Shown here piece after piece: positions 8,910 through 18,371 of a stretch of 55,604 nucleotides of DNA (position 1 is the stretch's first letter; every line of letters begins with the position of its first letter). A program made the position numbers and the translations under genes. Origin of the DNA: RI-92 sp037384645 (GTDB lineage Bacteria; Pseudomonadota; Gammaproteobacteria; UBA6429; Thiohalophilaceae); contig JARRNT010000015.1 of assembly GCA_037384645.1 (NCBI GenBank), positions 1-55,604 of the forward strand, given 5' to 3'. The notes beneath the pieces were generated by a model. The model ran no database searches, had not been told where the DNA came from, and saw only the letters and a program-made list of their open reading frames with translations.

Positions 8910-10228
8910 GTGTCGACTGGATCGGTGGCGTCATGTTCCTGGTGACCCTGCTGTTCGTGTTCAGCGGTTTTCCGGTTGCCTTCGCGCTGGGCGGCACGGC
9001 TCTGGTCTTCATCCCGCTGGGTATCTGGTTGGGCTACTTTGATTTCAGCTGGATGCAGGCCCTGCCCCAGCAGGTGTTCCGGATCATGGACAACTACACT
9101 CTGCTGGCCGTGCCGTTTTTTATTTTTATGGGGACGATGCTGGAGAAATCCGGCCTGGCCGAAGACCTGCTCAAGACCATGGGTCAGTTATTCGGCCGCT
9201 TGCGCGGCGGACTGGCCCTGTCAGTCGTCGTGGTGGGTACCCTGCTCGCCGCCGCCACCGGCGTGGTCGGTGCCACGGTGGTGGCCATGGGCATGATTTC
9301 GCTGCCGGTCATGATGCGTTATGGTTATGACAATAAACTTTCCACCGGCATCATCGCGGCCTCGGGGACCCTGGGCCAGGTCATCCCACCGAGTATTGTC
9401 CTGATCGTACTGGGCGACCAGCTCGGGGTTTCGGTTGGCAGTCTGTTCCTTGGCGCACTGATACCCGGCCTGTTGCTATCTGGAATGTATGCTGCCTATG
9501 CCGGCGGCGTCGCCATTTTCAAACCCAGGGCGGCCCCTGCCCTGCCCGTTGAAGCCCGGGCAAAAGGCCGTGCTGACCTCGCCAGGCGTGTCGTGCTGGT
9601 GATGATCCCGCCGCTGTTCCTGATCCTGGCCGTACTCGGATCGATTTTTGCTGGAATCGCCACCCCCACCGAGGCCGGTGCATTCGGCGCGGTCGGGGCC
9701 ATGTTGCTCGCCCTGGTCAATCGTCGGCTGCAAATTAAAACCATGATTGGGACCATGGATGTCACCACTCGCCTGACCTCCATGGTCCTGTTTATCCTGG
9801 TAGGCTCCCGTGCCTTCTCGCTGGTGTTTCGGGGTTTCAATGGCGACCTGTGGGTCGATAGCTTTCTTACCAGCATGCCAGGTGGCCAACTCGGGTTTTT
9901 GCTGATCGCAAACCTGGTGATCTTCGTTCTGGGCTTCTTTATCGACTTTTTTGAAATTGCCTTCATTGTCTTGCCACTGCTGGCCCCCACCGCCCAGCAC
10001 TACGGGCTCGATATGATCTGGTTCGGGGTGATGATTGCCATGAATCTGCAGACGTCTTTTTTGACGCCTCCCTTCGGATTTTCGCTATTCTATTTAAGAG
10101 GGGTTGCTCCCCCCGCAGTGACCACGGGCCAGATGTATCGCGGTGTTGTCCCTTTTATCGTGATTCAGCTCATCGGCTTACTGCTTATGATCGTGTTCCC
10201 GGGCCTTGTCCACCTGTTGGGGGCATAA
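8906..10228 (+). CDS. dctM: TRAP transporter large permease (DctM family)
   Basis: This 440-residue membrane protein carries out sodium- or proton-coupled solute transport. It starts at a GTG that overlaps the dctQ stop. Features include the GFPVAFALGG opening, a re-entrant segment near GVVGATVVAMG, the ATPTEAGAFGA motif in mid-protein and the LQTSFLTPPFGFSLFYLRG C-terminal signature. The family length is about 430. It is followed after 47 bases by the first binding-protein gene in the same orientation. Confidence 0.92.
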   Translation: MSVDWIGGVMFLVTLLFVFSGFPVAFALGGTALVFIPLGIWLGYFDFSWMQALPQQVFRIMDNYTLLAVPFFIFMGTMLEKSGLAEDLLKTMGQLFGRLRGGLALSVVVVGTLLAAATGVVGATVVAMGMISLPVMMRYGYDNKLSTGIIAASGTLGQVIPPSIVLIVLGDQLGVSVGSLFLGALIPGLLLSGMYAAYAGGVAIFKPRAAPALPVEARAKGRADLARRVVLVMIPPLFLILAVLGSIFAGIATPTEAGAFGAVGAMLLALVNRRLQIKTMIGTMDVTTRLTSMVLFILVGSRAFSLVFRGFNGDLWVDSFLTSMPGGQLGFLLIANLVIFVLGFFIDFFEIAFIVLPLLAPTAQHYGLDMIWFGVMIAMNLQTSFLTPPFGFSLFYLRGVAPPAVTTGQMYRGVVPFIVIQLIGLLLMIVFPGLVHLLGA

Positions 10229-10275
10229 GCTCAAGGGAAGGCGGATTGTTTCTTAACCTCAAGAGGAATAAGAAT

Positions 10276-11303
10276 ATGAAACGAAGAGACTTTCTCAAAA
10301 AAGCAGGAGCTGGTGCCGCTGCAGGCGCCGGCATAGCCACTGCCCCCTACGTCCATGCAGCATCTCCCCGATTGCGCTGGCGCCTGGCCGCCAGCTGGCC
10401 AGTGAGCCTGGATACTATTTTTGGTGGTGCCCAGCACGTTGCCAAACGGGTGAGTGAACTCACCGACGGCCGTTTCCAGATACGCGCCTATTCCGGCGGT
10501 GAAATCGTCGGCGGGCTGCAGGTGCTGGATGCGGTATCCCAGGGCACGGTACAGATGGGGCACACGGCGTCCTACTACTATATCGGCAAAACGCCGAGCC
10601 TCGCCTTCGATACCACCCTGCCTTTCGGCTTTACCGCCCGCCAGCAGTATGCCTGGCAGATGGAAGCGGGCGGCAACGACCTGTTGAATAAAGAAGTGTT
10701 CTCCAGCTTCAATGTGCTTACCCCAAGGGCCTCAAAATGCGGATTCCCGGATTTGGCGGCAAAATCATGGCCAAGATGGGGGTCAACGTTCAGACCCTGG
10801 CCGCGGCGGAAATCTACCCGGCGCTGGAACGTGGTGTGATCGATGCCACCGAATGGATTGGTCCTTATGACGACCAGAAGCTTGGCTTCTACCAGGTCGC
10901 CAAGAACTACTATGCACCAGCCTGGTGGGAACCGAGCACGCAATTATCGCTATACATCAACCGCAAGGCCTGGGATTCTCTGCCCAAAGAGTATCAGTAT
11001 GCGGTCAAAACCGCTGCGGCGGAGGCCAACCAGCAGATGCTGGCGAAATACGACGCCCGCAACCCGAAAGCACTGCAGGAGTTATTGGGCAAGGGCGTGA
11101 AGCTGCACACTTTCAGCCGAGACATCATGCAGGCTGCATACGATCACTCCCAGGATATCTATAACGACCTCAGTAAGAAGGACAAGACCTGGCGCAAGGT
11201 CTATGACCATTGGAACAAGTTCCGCAAAACTGAGTTCCACTGGTTCTCAGTCGCTGAAATGCATTATGCTGACTTTGCTATGATGAAACACAGAGAATGT
11301 TGA
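10276..11303 (+). pseudogene. TRAP substrate-binding protein, first copy, broken by a 70-bp deletion
   Basis: This copy opens with a Tat signal (KRRDFLK motif) and follows the neighbouring intact copy closely up to about residue 149. Between 10714 and 10736 it is 70 bases shorter than the second copy. The segment encoding the GGNTGCQMGGW region is lost and the reading frame changes. The rest continues in another frame from about 10737 (KMRIPGFGGK onward) to the stop at 11303. The downstream half still looks protein-like, so the break is recent or an assembly error. It cannot make a full binding protein as written. Confidence 0.85.
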
Positions 11304-11330
11304 CTTCAATACAAGGCTCCAAGTAAGTCC

Positions 11331-11360
11331 ATCGGGGCTGGCATTCGTGCCGGCCCCGAT
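11331..11360 (+). terminator. Hairpin with UUCG loop between the two binding-protein genes
   Basis: A 13-bp stem (one G-U type mismatch) is capped by the very stable TTCG tetraloop. Only a short T run follows. It could be a terminator or attenuator, or an mRNA-stabilising hairpin that sets different levels for the two binding-protein genes. Confidence 0.65.
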
Positions 11361-11395
11361 TTAGATCAATTAATCAAATAGAAAGACACAACAAC

Positions 11396-12499
11396 ATGAA
11401 ACGCAGAGACTTCCTCAAGCAAGCCGGCGCCGGTGCTGCAGCCGGTGCCGGTATCACCGCCGCTCCCTTTGTTCACGCTGCCCCGCCGCGTCTGCACTGG
11501 CGCATGGCTGCCAGCTGGCCAGTCAGCCTGGATACCATCTATGGCGGTGCGCAAGACATTGCAAGACGGGTAAGCGAACTTACCGGCGGACGTTTTCAGA
11601 TCCGGACCTATGCCGGGGGTGAAATTGTCGGCGGTTTGCAGGTTTTCGACGCGGTCTCACAGGGCACGGTTCAAATGGGGCACACAGCTTCTTACTATTA
11701 CATTGGCAAAGCACCCAGCCTGGCCTTCGACACCACCCTGCCCTTTGGTTTTAATGCCAGGCAACAGTATGCCTGGCAGATGAAGGCCGGTGGCAATGAA
11801 TTACTAAACAAGGAAGTCTTCGCCGACTTCAATATCCTGACCCTGCCAGGCGGCAACACCGGCTGCCAGATGGGAGGCTGGTTCCGCAAACCCGTACCGA
11901 ATCTCAAATCACTAAATGGCATCAAGATGCGCATACCCGGTTTTGGCGGCAAAATCATGGCGCGCATGGGTGTGAATGTGCAGACGCTGGCAGGCGCCGA
12001 AATTTATCCCGCGCTGGAGCGCGGTGTGATCGATGCCACGGAATGGGTTGGCCCCTATGACGACATGAAACTGGGATTTTACCAGGTCGCAAAATATTAT
12101 TACGCCCCTTCCTGGTGGGAGCCCAATGCCCAGTTATCGCTGTACATCAATCGCAAGGCCTGGAATTCATTGCCCAAGGAATATCAGCATGCCATTAGCG
12201 TTGCAGCCGCCGAATCCAACCAGAGCATGCTGGCAGAATACGATGCACGCAATCCAAAGGCGCTCAGGGATTTGCTGGCAAAAGGTGTACACCTGGAGAC
12301 ATTTAGTAACGACATTATGCAGGCAGCGAGCAATCACGCGACTGATATCTACCAGGAGCTGAGCAGCAAGGACAAAACATGGCGCAAGGTCTACGCACAC
12401 TGGAACAAATTTCGCCAGACCGAGTTTGCCTGGTTCAATGCCAATGAAATGCGCTATGCCGACTTTGCCATGGGCCATGCACCATTAAAAGACTTGTAA
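11396..12499 (+). CDS. dctP: TRAP transporter periplasmic binding protein (DctP/TakP-like), intact
   Basis: This 367-residue protein captures the substrate for the DctQM permease. The KRRDFLK Tat motif (residues 2-8) and an AHA-type cleavage site near residue 28 predict export in folded form. Segments typical of TakP-like 2-oxoacid binders are visible: GTVQMGHTASYYYIGK, KMRIPGFGG with the substrate-binding Arg, EWVGPYDD and a WWEP loop. It is a tandem paralogue of the broken gene upstream. The exact ligand is an inference from family resemblance only. Confidence 0.88.
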   Translation: MKRRDFLKQAGAGAAAGAGITAAPFVHAAPPRLHWRMAASWPVSLDTIYGGAQDIARRVSELTGGRFQIRTYAGGEIVGGLQVFDAVSQGTVQMGHTASYYYIGKAPSLAFDTTLPFGFNARQQYAWQMKAGGNELLNKEVFADFNILTLPGGNTGCQMGGWFRKPVPNLKSLNGIKMRIPGFGGKIMARMGVNVQTLAGAEIYPALERGVIDATEWVGPYDDMKLGFYQVAKYYYAPSWWEPNAQLSLYINRKAWNSLPKEYQHAISVAAAESNQSMLAEYDARNPKALRDLLAKGVHLETFSNDIMQAASNHATDIYQELSSKDKTWRKVYAHWNKFRQTEFAWFNANEMRYADFAMGHAPLKDL

Positions 12500-12535
12500 A
12501 CTGCGTCCGGGCACTTCTCCACCATGAATCCTGCC

Positions 12536-12567
12536 GATCAGGGCCGGCTTAGCAGTTGCCCCTGATC
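12536..12567 (+). terminator. Weak stem-loop downstream of dctP
   Basis: An 8-bp stem (GATCAGGG / CCCTGATC) with a 16-base loop lies 37 bases after the dctP stop, with no clear T run. It may mark the end of the TRAP operon. The rest of the gap up to 12772 shows nothing else I can name apart from a good AGGAG ribosome site for the next gene. Confidence 0.4.
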
Positions 12568-12772
12568 TTGATCAATGTAATGAGACGTTTTTCTGGTAAA
12601 TTGTTGTTTCAGCGTTGAATTTTTCACACTACAGGATGTCATTTTATTACGTATTACCAATACATATTTTTCCTTTATCCTGTCGCATCCGGCAACCTGT
12701 TCGTTAGCAGGATTGCGCGATCGGAAAGAGTAAAAATACGTCAAGTGCAATTAATTGACTTAGGAGAAGCAA

Positions 12773-13120
12773 ATGAACGATAAGTCAGATATAGATAACA
12801 AACGTCGTCTGTTCCTTGGCGGTATGGCCGCACTCGCCGGTGTCCCCCTACTGAACACAATATTCGCTGCACAGGCAGAAGCCGCCGGGTTACCCCATCT
12901 CACGGAAAGCGATCCTACTGCCGAAGCCCTGCATTACCATCAGGATGCGACGAAGGCGCCACGAAAAAGCAAACCCGACATGCCAGCAGACAAGCAATTT
13001 TGTCATAACTGCATGTTTATTAAATCCAATAAAGGTACCTGGCGCCCTTGCCAGATTTTCCCGGGCAAACTGGTGAACGCCAACGGCTGGTGTGCCTCCT
13101 GGACGCATAAACCCGCATAA
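12773..13120 (+). CDS. High-potential iron-sulfur protein (HiPIP)
   Basis: This is a soluble periplasmic electron carrier with a [4Fe-4S](3+/2+) centre. The four cluster cysteines are in the family pattern: C77-x2-C80, C93 and C107 (CHNC, PCQIFPGK and GWCASW segments). The N-terminus has a KRRLFLGG twin-arginine-like signal and a hydrophobic stretch ending near AEAAG (residue 39). Length is 115. AGGAG lies upstream of the ATG. HiPIPs carry electrons from bc1 complexes to terminal oxidases or reaction centres in Chromatiales and relatives. Here the gene stands alone, with its own terminator. Confidence 0.95.
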   Translation: MNDKSDIDNKRRLFLGGMAALAGVPLLNTIFAAQAEAAGLPHLTESDPTAEALHYHQDATKAPRKSKPDMPADKQFCHNCMFIKSNKGTWRPCQIFPGKLVNANGWCASWTHKPA

Positions 13121-13134
13121 TCAATCGCTATACG

Positions 13135-13172
13135 CGAAACGGGCGCCGGGATTACACCTGGCGCCCGTTTCG
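13135..13172 (+). terminator. Strong hairpin after the HiPIP gene
   Basis: A perfect 13-bp stem (CGAAACGGGCGCC and its complement) with a 12-base loop starts 14 bases after the stop codon. No long T run follows, but stem strength and position fit a terminator. Confidence 0.7.
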
Positions 13173-13213
13173 ATCAGTTAGACTGAGACAGTACTAATCA
13201 CCTGCAGCGCAGG

Positions 13214-13564
13214 TCATCCGGCATGCTGCATCGGTCGTGGATTGGCCAGCGCGGCCCAAAGGGCGTCAACACCCACTATAAGTCCAATAACAATATGATT
13301 CCACATGATGGCCGTGGAAGCTGTATAGCCCAATATGAATGGTGCCACGATCAACCACACGCCGATTACCAGGTTGATCCATTCCTCCCATGCCCTGGGC
13401 TGGGCCAGAGCCCAGATTGAGAGTACCGCGATAATGACGCCAAAGATGTAGCCATTCCAGGCGGGCATACTGCTGAGGGCGACGAGACCAAAAAACGGGG
13501 CGACAAACAACCATACTCCAAGAATCAGATTAATCCAGTCCTGCCATCGTTGTTTACTTTCCAT
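13214..13564 (-). CDS. SPW-repeat membrane protein
   Basis: This is a 116-residue inner-membrane protein with four hydrophobic segments arranged as two similar halves. Each half begins with a W-[QE]-[DE]-W-I-N-L motif followed by a GVWL-[FI]-VAPF helix (residues about 7-25 and 59-77). This is the layout of the SPW repeat family, whose function is unknown. It is convergent with the HiPIP gene and preceded by its own short upstream region. Confidence 0.8.
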   Translation of the reverse strand: MESKQRWQDWINLILGVWLFVAPFFGLVALSSMPAWNGYIFGVIIAVLSIWALAQPRAWEEWINLVIGVWLIVAPFILGYTASTAIMWNHIVIGLIVGVDALWAALANPRPMQHAG

Positions 13565-13660
13565 GGTGCACCTCCATTTGATTATTAATCAAGGATGTAC
13601 ACGTATGACAAACTTTTCATCATCTTGTTACATACTTTTTAGCCAGAGTGGATATCCTGA

Positions 13661-14980
13661 CTATTCCACTTTTTCTTCCAGCGCGGTCGCTTCACGCAGG
13701 CTTTCATCGGCAAGTGGCAGAATGCCTTTTTCGATATATACCGGGCGGGCATGTTCCCGCAGCATCGGCAATTTGTAAGCAAAGCCGAGGGCACCCGCTA
13801 TACAGAATACACCTGCAATCACTAGTGTGAATGGCGCGCCTATCACTCCGGCAATCGTCCCAGCTAACAAACTGCCGAACGTAGCCATTCCCATAAATGC
13901 CATGGTATACAAGGACATGATGCGGCCACGCATTTCCTCCCGCACCAGGGTTTGTAACAGGGTATTACTTACGGCGAGTTGCACCATAAAACCGAACCCG
14001 GTTGTCACCATCAATAATAATGAGAATGCGTACCAATGCGATAAACCGATACCGATCAGGCTGATACCAAATATGGTTACAGCTACTGGAATCATGCGAC
14101 CAAGTCCCACCACGCTGGCACGAGAGGCAAGATACAAGGCGCCCGCCAGGGCACCAATACCCATGGCCCCCATCAGGAAACCAAGCGTGTGCGCATTGCC
14201 CTGCAGGCTTTGTGTCGTAATTACCGGCATCAATACGCGAAATGGGATACCGACCAGACCGAACAATGCTAGCAATAACAGGATTGCGCGTATCGGACTG
14301 AACCCGAAGGCATACCGAAATCCATCATACAACTCATGAATAACCCGTTTACGCTTGCCGGTACGGACTTGCAAATTCAGATGCATCAGCGACAGAGAAA
14401 TAATGACGGCCAGATAGCTCAGGCCATCAATCAGAAAACACCAGCCCTCTCCTATCGAGGCGATGATTAAACCCGCAAGTGTCGGACCAATCAGACGGGC
14501 GCCATTTACCATGGTCGAATTCAGGGCCACGGCATTGGACAGGTCACGGCGGTCATCAAGCAGGTCAATTAGTAGTGATTGGCGGGTCGGCATATCAAAG
14601 GCATTTATGACCCCCTGGAAGATCTGCAGGGCAAAAATTTCCCAGATTTCGATCCTGCCCGATAACACCAGGGTTGCCAGTGTTAATGATTGCAGCATTG
14701 CCAGGGTTTGGGTCAGGGTCAGGAGCCGATGCCGATTAAGCCGGTCAACCCAGACTCCCGCGATACTGGCAAATAAAAAACTGGGTACCTGACCGGCAAA
14801 TCCAATCAAACCAAGCATTTCTGCTGAATGGGTCAGGCGCCAGACCAACCAGGCCGTGGCCAGGCGCGTCATCCAGGTACCAATCAGGGAGACACTTTGA
14901 CCGCTAAAGAATAGCCGATAGTTACGGTGTCGCAAGGCGCGCAACATGGTCGACTTGACATGAGTTCGGTTTATTGCCAT
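13661..14980 (-). CDS. Major facilitator superfamily exporter (EntS-like group)
   Basis: The 439 residues form about twelve membrane helices. The N-terminal HRNYRLFFSGQSVSLIGTWM segment, the WVDRLNRHRLL loop between helices 2 and 3, and a MPTRQSLL segment are typical of the MFS group that includes the enterobactin exporter EntS. No siderophore genes are nearby, so the substrate is unknown. The gene is monocistronic as far as can be seen. Confidence 0.85.
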   Translation of the reverse strand: MAINRTHVKSTMLRALRHRNYRLFFSGQSVSLIGTWMTRLATAWLVWRLTHSAEMLGLIGFAGQVPSFLFASIAGVWVDRLNRHRLLTLTQTLAMLQSLTLATLVLSGRIEIWEIFALQIFQGVINAFDMPTRQSLLIDLLDDRRDLSNAVALNSTMVNGARLIGPTLAGLIIASIGEGWCFLIDGLSYLAVIISLSLMHLNLQVRTGKRKRVIHELYDGFRYAFGFSPIRAILLLLALFGLVGIPFRVLMPVITTQSLQGNAHTLGFLMGAMGIGALAGALYLASRASVVGLGRMIPVAVTIFGISLIGIGLSHWYAFSLLLMVTTGFGFMVQLAVSNTLLQTLVREEMRGRIMSLYTMAFMGMATFGSLLAGTIAGVIGAPFTLVIAGVFCIAGALGFAYKLPMLREHARPVYIEKGILPLADESLREATALEEKVE

Positions 14981-15204
14981 CGGAAGGTTTGGTTTAATAC
15001 TAGTTACAGACTATTGCACAGCAGGCATCTAGTCTAACCCAGGCATGACAGGCATAAAACCAGTGTGCTACAGGGATATCATGTCGAGCAACTCAAACTG
15101 ATGCTGTCTTAGCGGACCGCAACTTTCACAATCAAAACTGTTCTATACTTTAAATAGAATTTGACACATAGATTTATTGAACTAATAAAGAAAGGAGTAG
15201 ACTC

Positions 15205-15528
15205 ATGAGGGATTACGGCAATATTCCTGTACTCAAGTGGCAAGGTGCGATCAGCGCTAAAAAGGCAGAGGCTCAAATTCATCATGCCGAACCACTTATC
15301 CTGAAAATGCCTGACGACTTCCAAATGAAAATTGATGCATCTGCCTGTGGCTGTCGTGACGGCAACAAAGCCGGGAATCACATTGATTGCAATGCCGAGA
15401 GCATACTTAAGGCATTGGCGAAAGATAACGACCTGCCTGAACTGGCTCAACTGGCAACTACCGCACACGCTGCAGGACAGGTAGTGGATATCGACACAGA
15501 TAGTCGGCACATCGTTATACACGATTAA
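15205..15528 (+). CDS. Small protein of unknown function with a CGC motif
   Basis: The 107 residues have no signal peptide or membrane segment. Three cysteines lie mid-protein, two as C-G-C (about residues 48-50) and one about residue 61, which could bind a metal, but this is speculation. An AGGAG ribosome site nine bases upstream and protein-like codon use support a real gene. A hairpin follows at 15572. It is not linked to either neighbour. I do not recognise a family. Confidence 0.65.
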   Translation: MRDYGNIPVLKWQGAISAKKAEAQIHHAEPLILKMPDDFQMKIDASACGCRDGNKAGNHIDCNAESILKALAKDNDLPELAQLATTAHAAGQVVDIDTDSRHIVIHD

Positions 15529-15571
15529 AGCCAGGACGATTATCCACAGTTTCGTATTTCAGGCTCAGCAC

Positions 15572-15594
15572 GTCTGGCGTGAAGCACGCCAGAC
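15572..15594 (+). terminator. Hairpin after the small unknown gene
   Basis: A perfect 10-bp stem (GTCTGGCGTG / CACGCCAGAC) with a 3-base loop starts 44 bases after the stop at 15528. No T run follows. Confidence 0.55.
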
Positions 15595-15639
15595 CCGCCG
15601 GCAGCTTCTCTGAATATTCTCCCTACCCACTCATGATTG

Positions 15640-15685
15640 NNNNNNNNNNNNNNNNNNNNNNNNNNNNNNNNNNNNNNNNNNNNNN
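15640..15685. other. Run of 46 N (scaffold gap)
   Basis: Undetermined bases. The flanks belong to the gap between the small unknown gene and the end of the ATPase gene, so no gene is visibly cut. The true distance and any sequence in the gap are unknown. Confidence 0.99.
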
Positions 15686-15803
15686 ACCTTCTCATTGCCC
15701 CCCCAACATCGTCCTGATGTAGTCGAAACAATTAGCAAAAACCATCATCCTGATACCGTATTGGTGGGATTCAACTAACCCACCCCTGCCTTTCCCAAGT
15801 ACG

Positions 15804-18362
15804 CTATTTTCTGCGGCCGTTACTGCTACGCTCAGCAATTTTGGTAGTAGTCGCTGCCGCGTGCGCTGTACTCGGCTGATGAATACGGCGTAGAAAATTC
15901 TGGTGACGACGACTGCTGTGCTCCAAGTGCCTGTAAACCGCCAACTTTGCCGCATCGGTGAGTAGCGCCCAGGTGATGGAATACGCCCAAATTAAGCCGA
16001 CAGACTCCCAGCCAATGGATGGAATCAGACCGAAACCATACAAGGCCAGAATCGTGGCCGCTATCTTGGTCCCCACCGCTGACCAGATCATGACCGGCGC
16101 CGGATAAGGCTTTTTGAGGAAGAAGCCTTTGCTGCGTGATATAAACAAGGTCAGGTGGCCAGCAACGGCCATCTTAAGAAAGACAAAGGTTTGCACTTCG
16201 GCAACGGTCAGATGCAGCAATTCCACTGCCACGAATAGCATCAGGAAACTGCCTGCCACACCGGTTAAGCCCATGACCGTGGATACCACGATGACCCGGT
16301 GCATATTCCAGCGCACCGGTTCCGGATCAAGGTGGGTGTTATCATAGGCGATGGTCATAATGGGCACATCATTGAAAAAGGCGAGCAGGATGATCATGAT
16401 GGCCGTGATTGGATAAAAATTGAATACCAGCATAGCCAATACCACAAAGACCATGATCCGGATGGTCTCCGTGATACGGTAAATTGCATAGGAATTCATG
16501 CGTTCGAAGATACGTCGCGCCTCCTCAATGGCACGCACAATTACCGACAATCCAGGGGCGGTCAGCACCAGGTCAGCCGCAGACCGGGCGGCATCGGTAG
16601 CACCCGAGACCGCGATACCCACATCCGCCTGTTTAAGCGCCGGGGCATCATTCACGCCATCCCCGGTCATGCCGACAATATGGCCACGCTCCTGCAGAGC
16701 CCTAACGATGTTGAATTTGTGTTCAGGAAAAACTTGTGCAAATCCGTCACTGCGTTCGACTTGTTCTGCTTTCTGCTGATCAGTGGTTGTGTTCTCATCG
16801 GGAAAAAGATCGGTGGCAACGTGGATATTTTGTCCCAGTCGGAGTTTTCCGGCTATCTCGCGGGCGATAGCCAGGTTGTCGCCAGTTACCATTTTTACAT
16901 CAACCCCATGATGTTCGGCATCCTCGATGGTATCGGCCGAATCTTCACGTGGTGGATCAGATAAGGGTAAAATTCCAAGAAATTTCCATTGACCGCTTTC
17001 GTCTGTCTGCGCCACACCTAAAGTGCGATACCCCTTTTTGGCATAATCATTCACAGCATTTTCCATCTCACTACGATGCTGGGAGGTGATCTGACTCAGG
17101 TCCAGGATAACCTGTGGTGCGCCTTTCGTTACCTTAAACGTTTTGCCTGCTGCATCTTTTATGTCGGCCTCGGTGCGTTTACCCACTGGGTCGAAAGGCA
17201 CGAAGTTGAGTTGTTGAAAATCTCTGAGCTTATCAGGCTGCTTGAAACCATTTAACACCGCTAAATCGATAGCATCCTGATCCTCCGCCTTTGAAGCCAG
17301 AGATGCGGCCAGCAACAATTCAGTGTCATCCTTTGCTTCCAATAGCATCGGTTCACCCAGGGTCAGCTTATTCTGGGTCAATGTCCCTGTTTTGTCTGAG
17401 CACAGAATATCCATGCCGGCCATTTCTTCGATGGATTCCAGGCGAGACAGGATGGCCTTCATTCTCGACAAGGCCATCGCCCCCACCGCCATGGTGACAG
17501 ATAACACTGCCGGCATGGCGACAGGGATGGAGGCAACGACCAGGATCAGGGAAAATTGCACCAGCTCCAGCAAGGGGGCATGACGAAAAAGCTGTACCAC
17601 TATCAGCAACACCACCAATCCCAGACTGAGATAGATTAGGTAATCACCTATGCGCAGCACGGCTTTTTGGAAGTGTGAGACGGTCTTGGCCGATTCGATC
17701 AGTTTGGCGGTCTGACCAAAGTAGGTATTGCTGCCAGTGCCTGTGACGAGGGCGACCATTTCACCCTGCTTCGCCACCGATCCCGAATAAGCAACTTCTC
17801 CCACTTTTTTACTCACCGGCAAAGACTCTCCAGTGAGGGCCGACTGATCGATGCTGATATATTCTCCATCAATCAGCTTGGCATCAGCAGGAATAATATC
17901 ACCCAGGCGTAAACGGATTACATCGCCGGGCACCAGCTGCTTGGCTTCAGTTTCCTGCCACTGGCCATCACGCAGCACGCGGCTCTTGAGGGCCAGACTT
18001 TTCTTGAGGGCTTCGACGGCGTTGCCAGCCTTGTATTCCTGCCAGAAACCGACAATGGCATTGAAGATTAACAGGGCCCCAATAATATAGAAATCTGACC
18101 AGTGATGAACCACCAGCGAAAGGATCGCCGCAACTTCAATCATCCAGGGTATGGGCCCCCAGAAGTAACTTAGAAACTTGAGGAAGGGATTAACATGCTT
18201 TTCTTCCAGTGCATTTGGACCATATTGCTCCAGGCGACGTGCCGCCTCCTGGCTGGAAAGGCCTTTTTCCATAGAGCTGTCCAGGGTCTTGAACAGTTCC
18301 TGGGGATCCATCTTTTCGACGTCATCCTTGTCCAGCAGGCTTGGGTTGGGTTTTGTTGACAT
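15804..18362 (-). CDS. P-type proton ATPase (PMA1-like, type IIIA)
   Basis: This would pump H+ out of the cytoplasm using ATP. Seen in order: the actuator TGES loop, the PVAMPAVLSVTMA helix 4 signature of proton pumps, the CSDKTGTLT phosphorylation site, KGAPQ in the nucleotide domain, MTGDGVNDAPALK in the hinge, and helix 6 with the FNDVPIM aspartate thought to carry the proton. There are about ten membrane helices and a basic C-terminal tail of some 40 residues. I chose the second ATG (852 residues) because AGGGA lies nine bases before it. The first ATG, at 18371, is directly adjacent to that sequence. Confidence 0.92.
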   Translation of the reverse strand: MSTKPNPSLLDKDDVEKMDPQELFKTLDSSMEKGLSSQEAARRLEQYGPNALEEKHVNPFLKFLSYFWGPIPWMIEVAAILSLVVHHWSDFYIIGALLIFNAIVGFWQEYKAGNAVEALKKSLALKSRVLRDGQWQETEAKQLVPGDVIRLRLGDIIPADAKLIDGEYISIDQSALTGESLPVSKKVGEVAYSGSVAKQGEMVALVTGTGSNTYFGQTAKLIESAKTVSHFQKAVLRIGDYLIYLSLGLVVLLIVVQLFRHAPLLELVQFSLILVVASIPVAMPAVLSVTMAVGAMALSRMKAILSRLESIEEMAGMDILCSDKTGTLTQNKLTLGEPMLLEAKDDTELLLAASLASKAEDQDAIDLAVLNGFKQPDKLRDFQQLNFVPFDPVGKRTEADIKDAAGKTFKVTKGAPQVILDLSQITSQHRSEMENAVNDYAKKGYRTLGVAQTDESGQWKFLGILPLSDPPREDSADTIEDAEHHGVDVKMVTGDNLAIAREIAGKLRLGQNIHVATDLFPDENTTTDQQKAEQVERSDGFAQVFPEHKFNIVRALQERGHIVGMTGDGVNDAPALKQADVGIAVSGATDAARSAADLVLTAPGLSVIVRAIEEARRIFERMNSYAIYRITETIRIMVFVVLAMLVFNFYPITAIMIILLAFFNDVPIMTIAYDNTHLDPEPVRWNMHRVIVVSTVMGLTGVAGSFLMLFVAVELLHLTVAEVQTFVFLKMAVAGHLTLFISRSKGFFLKKPYPAPVMIWSAVGTKIAATILALYGFGLIPSIGWESVGLIWAYSITWALLTDAAKLAVYRHLEHSSRRHQNFLRRIHQPSTAHAAATTTKIAERSSNGRRK

Positions 18363-18371
18363 GACTGACAT

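Noticed and set aside
15540..15731. Minus-strand frame crossing the N run
   Set aside because: Its middle is undetermined bases, and the parts on either side do not look coding.
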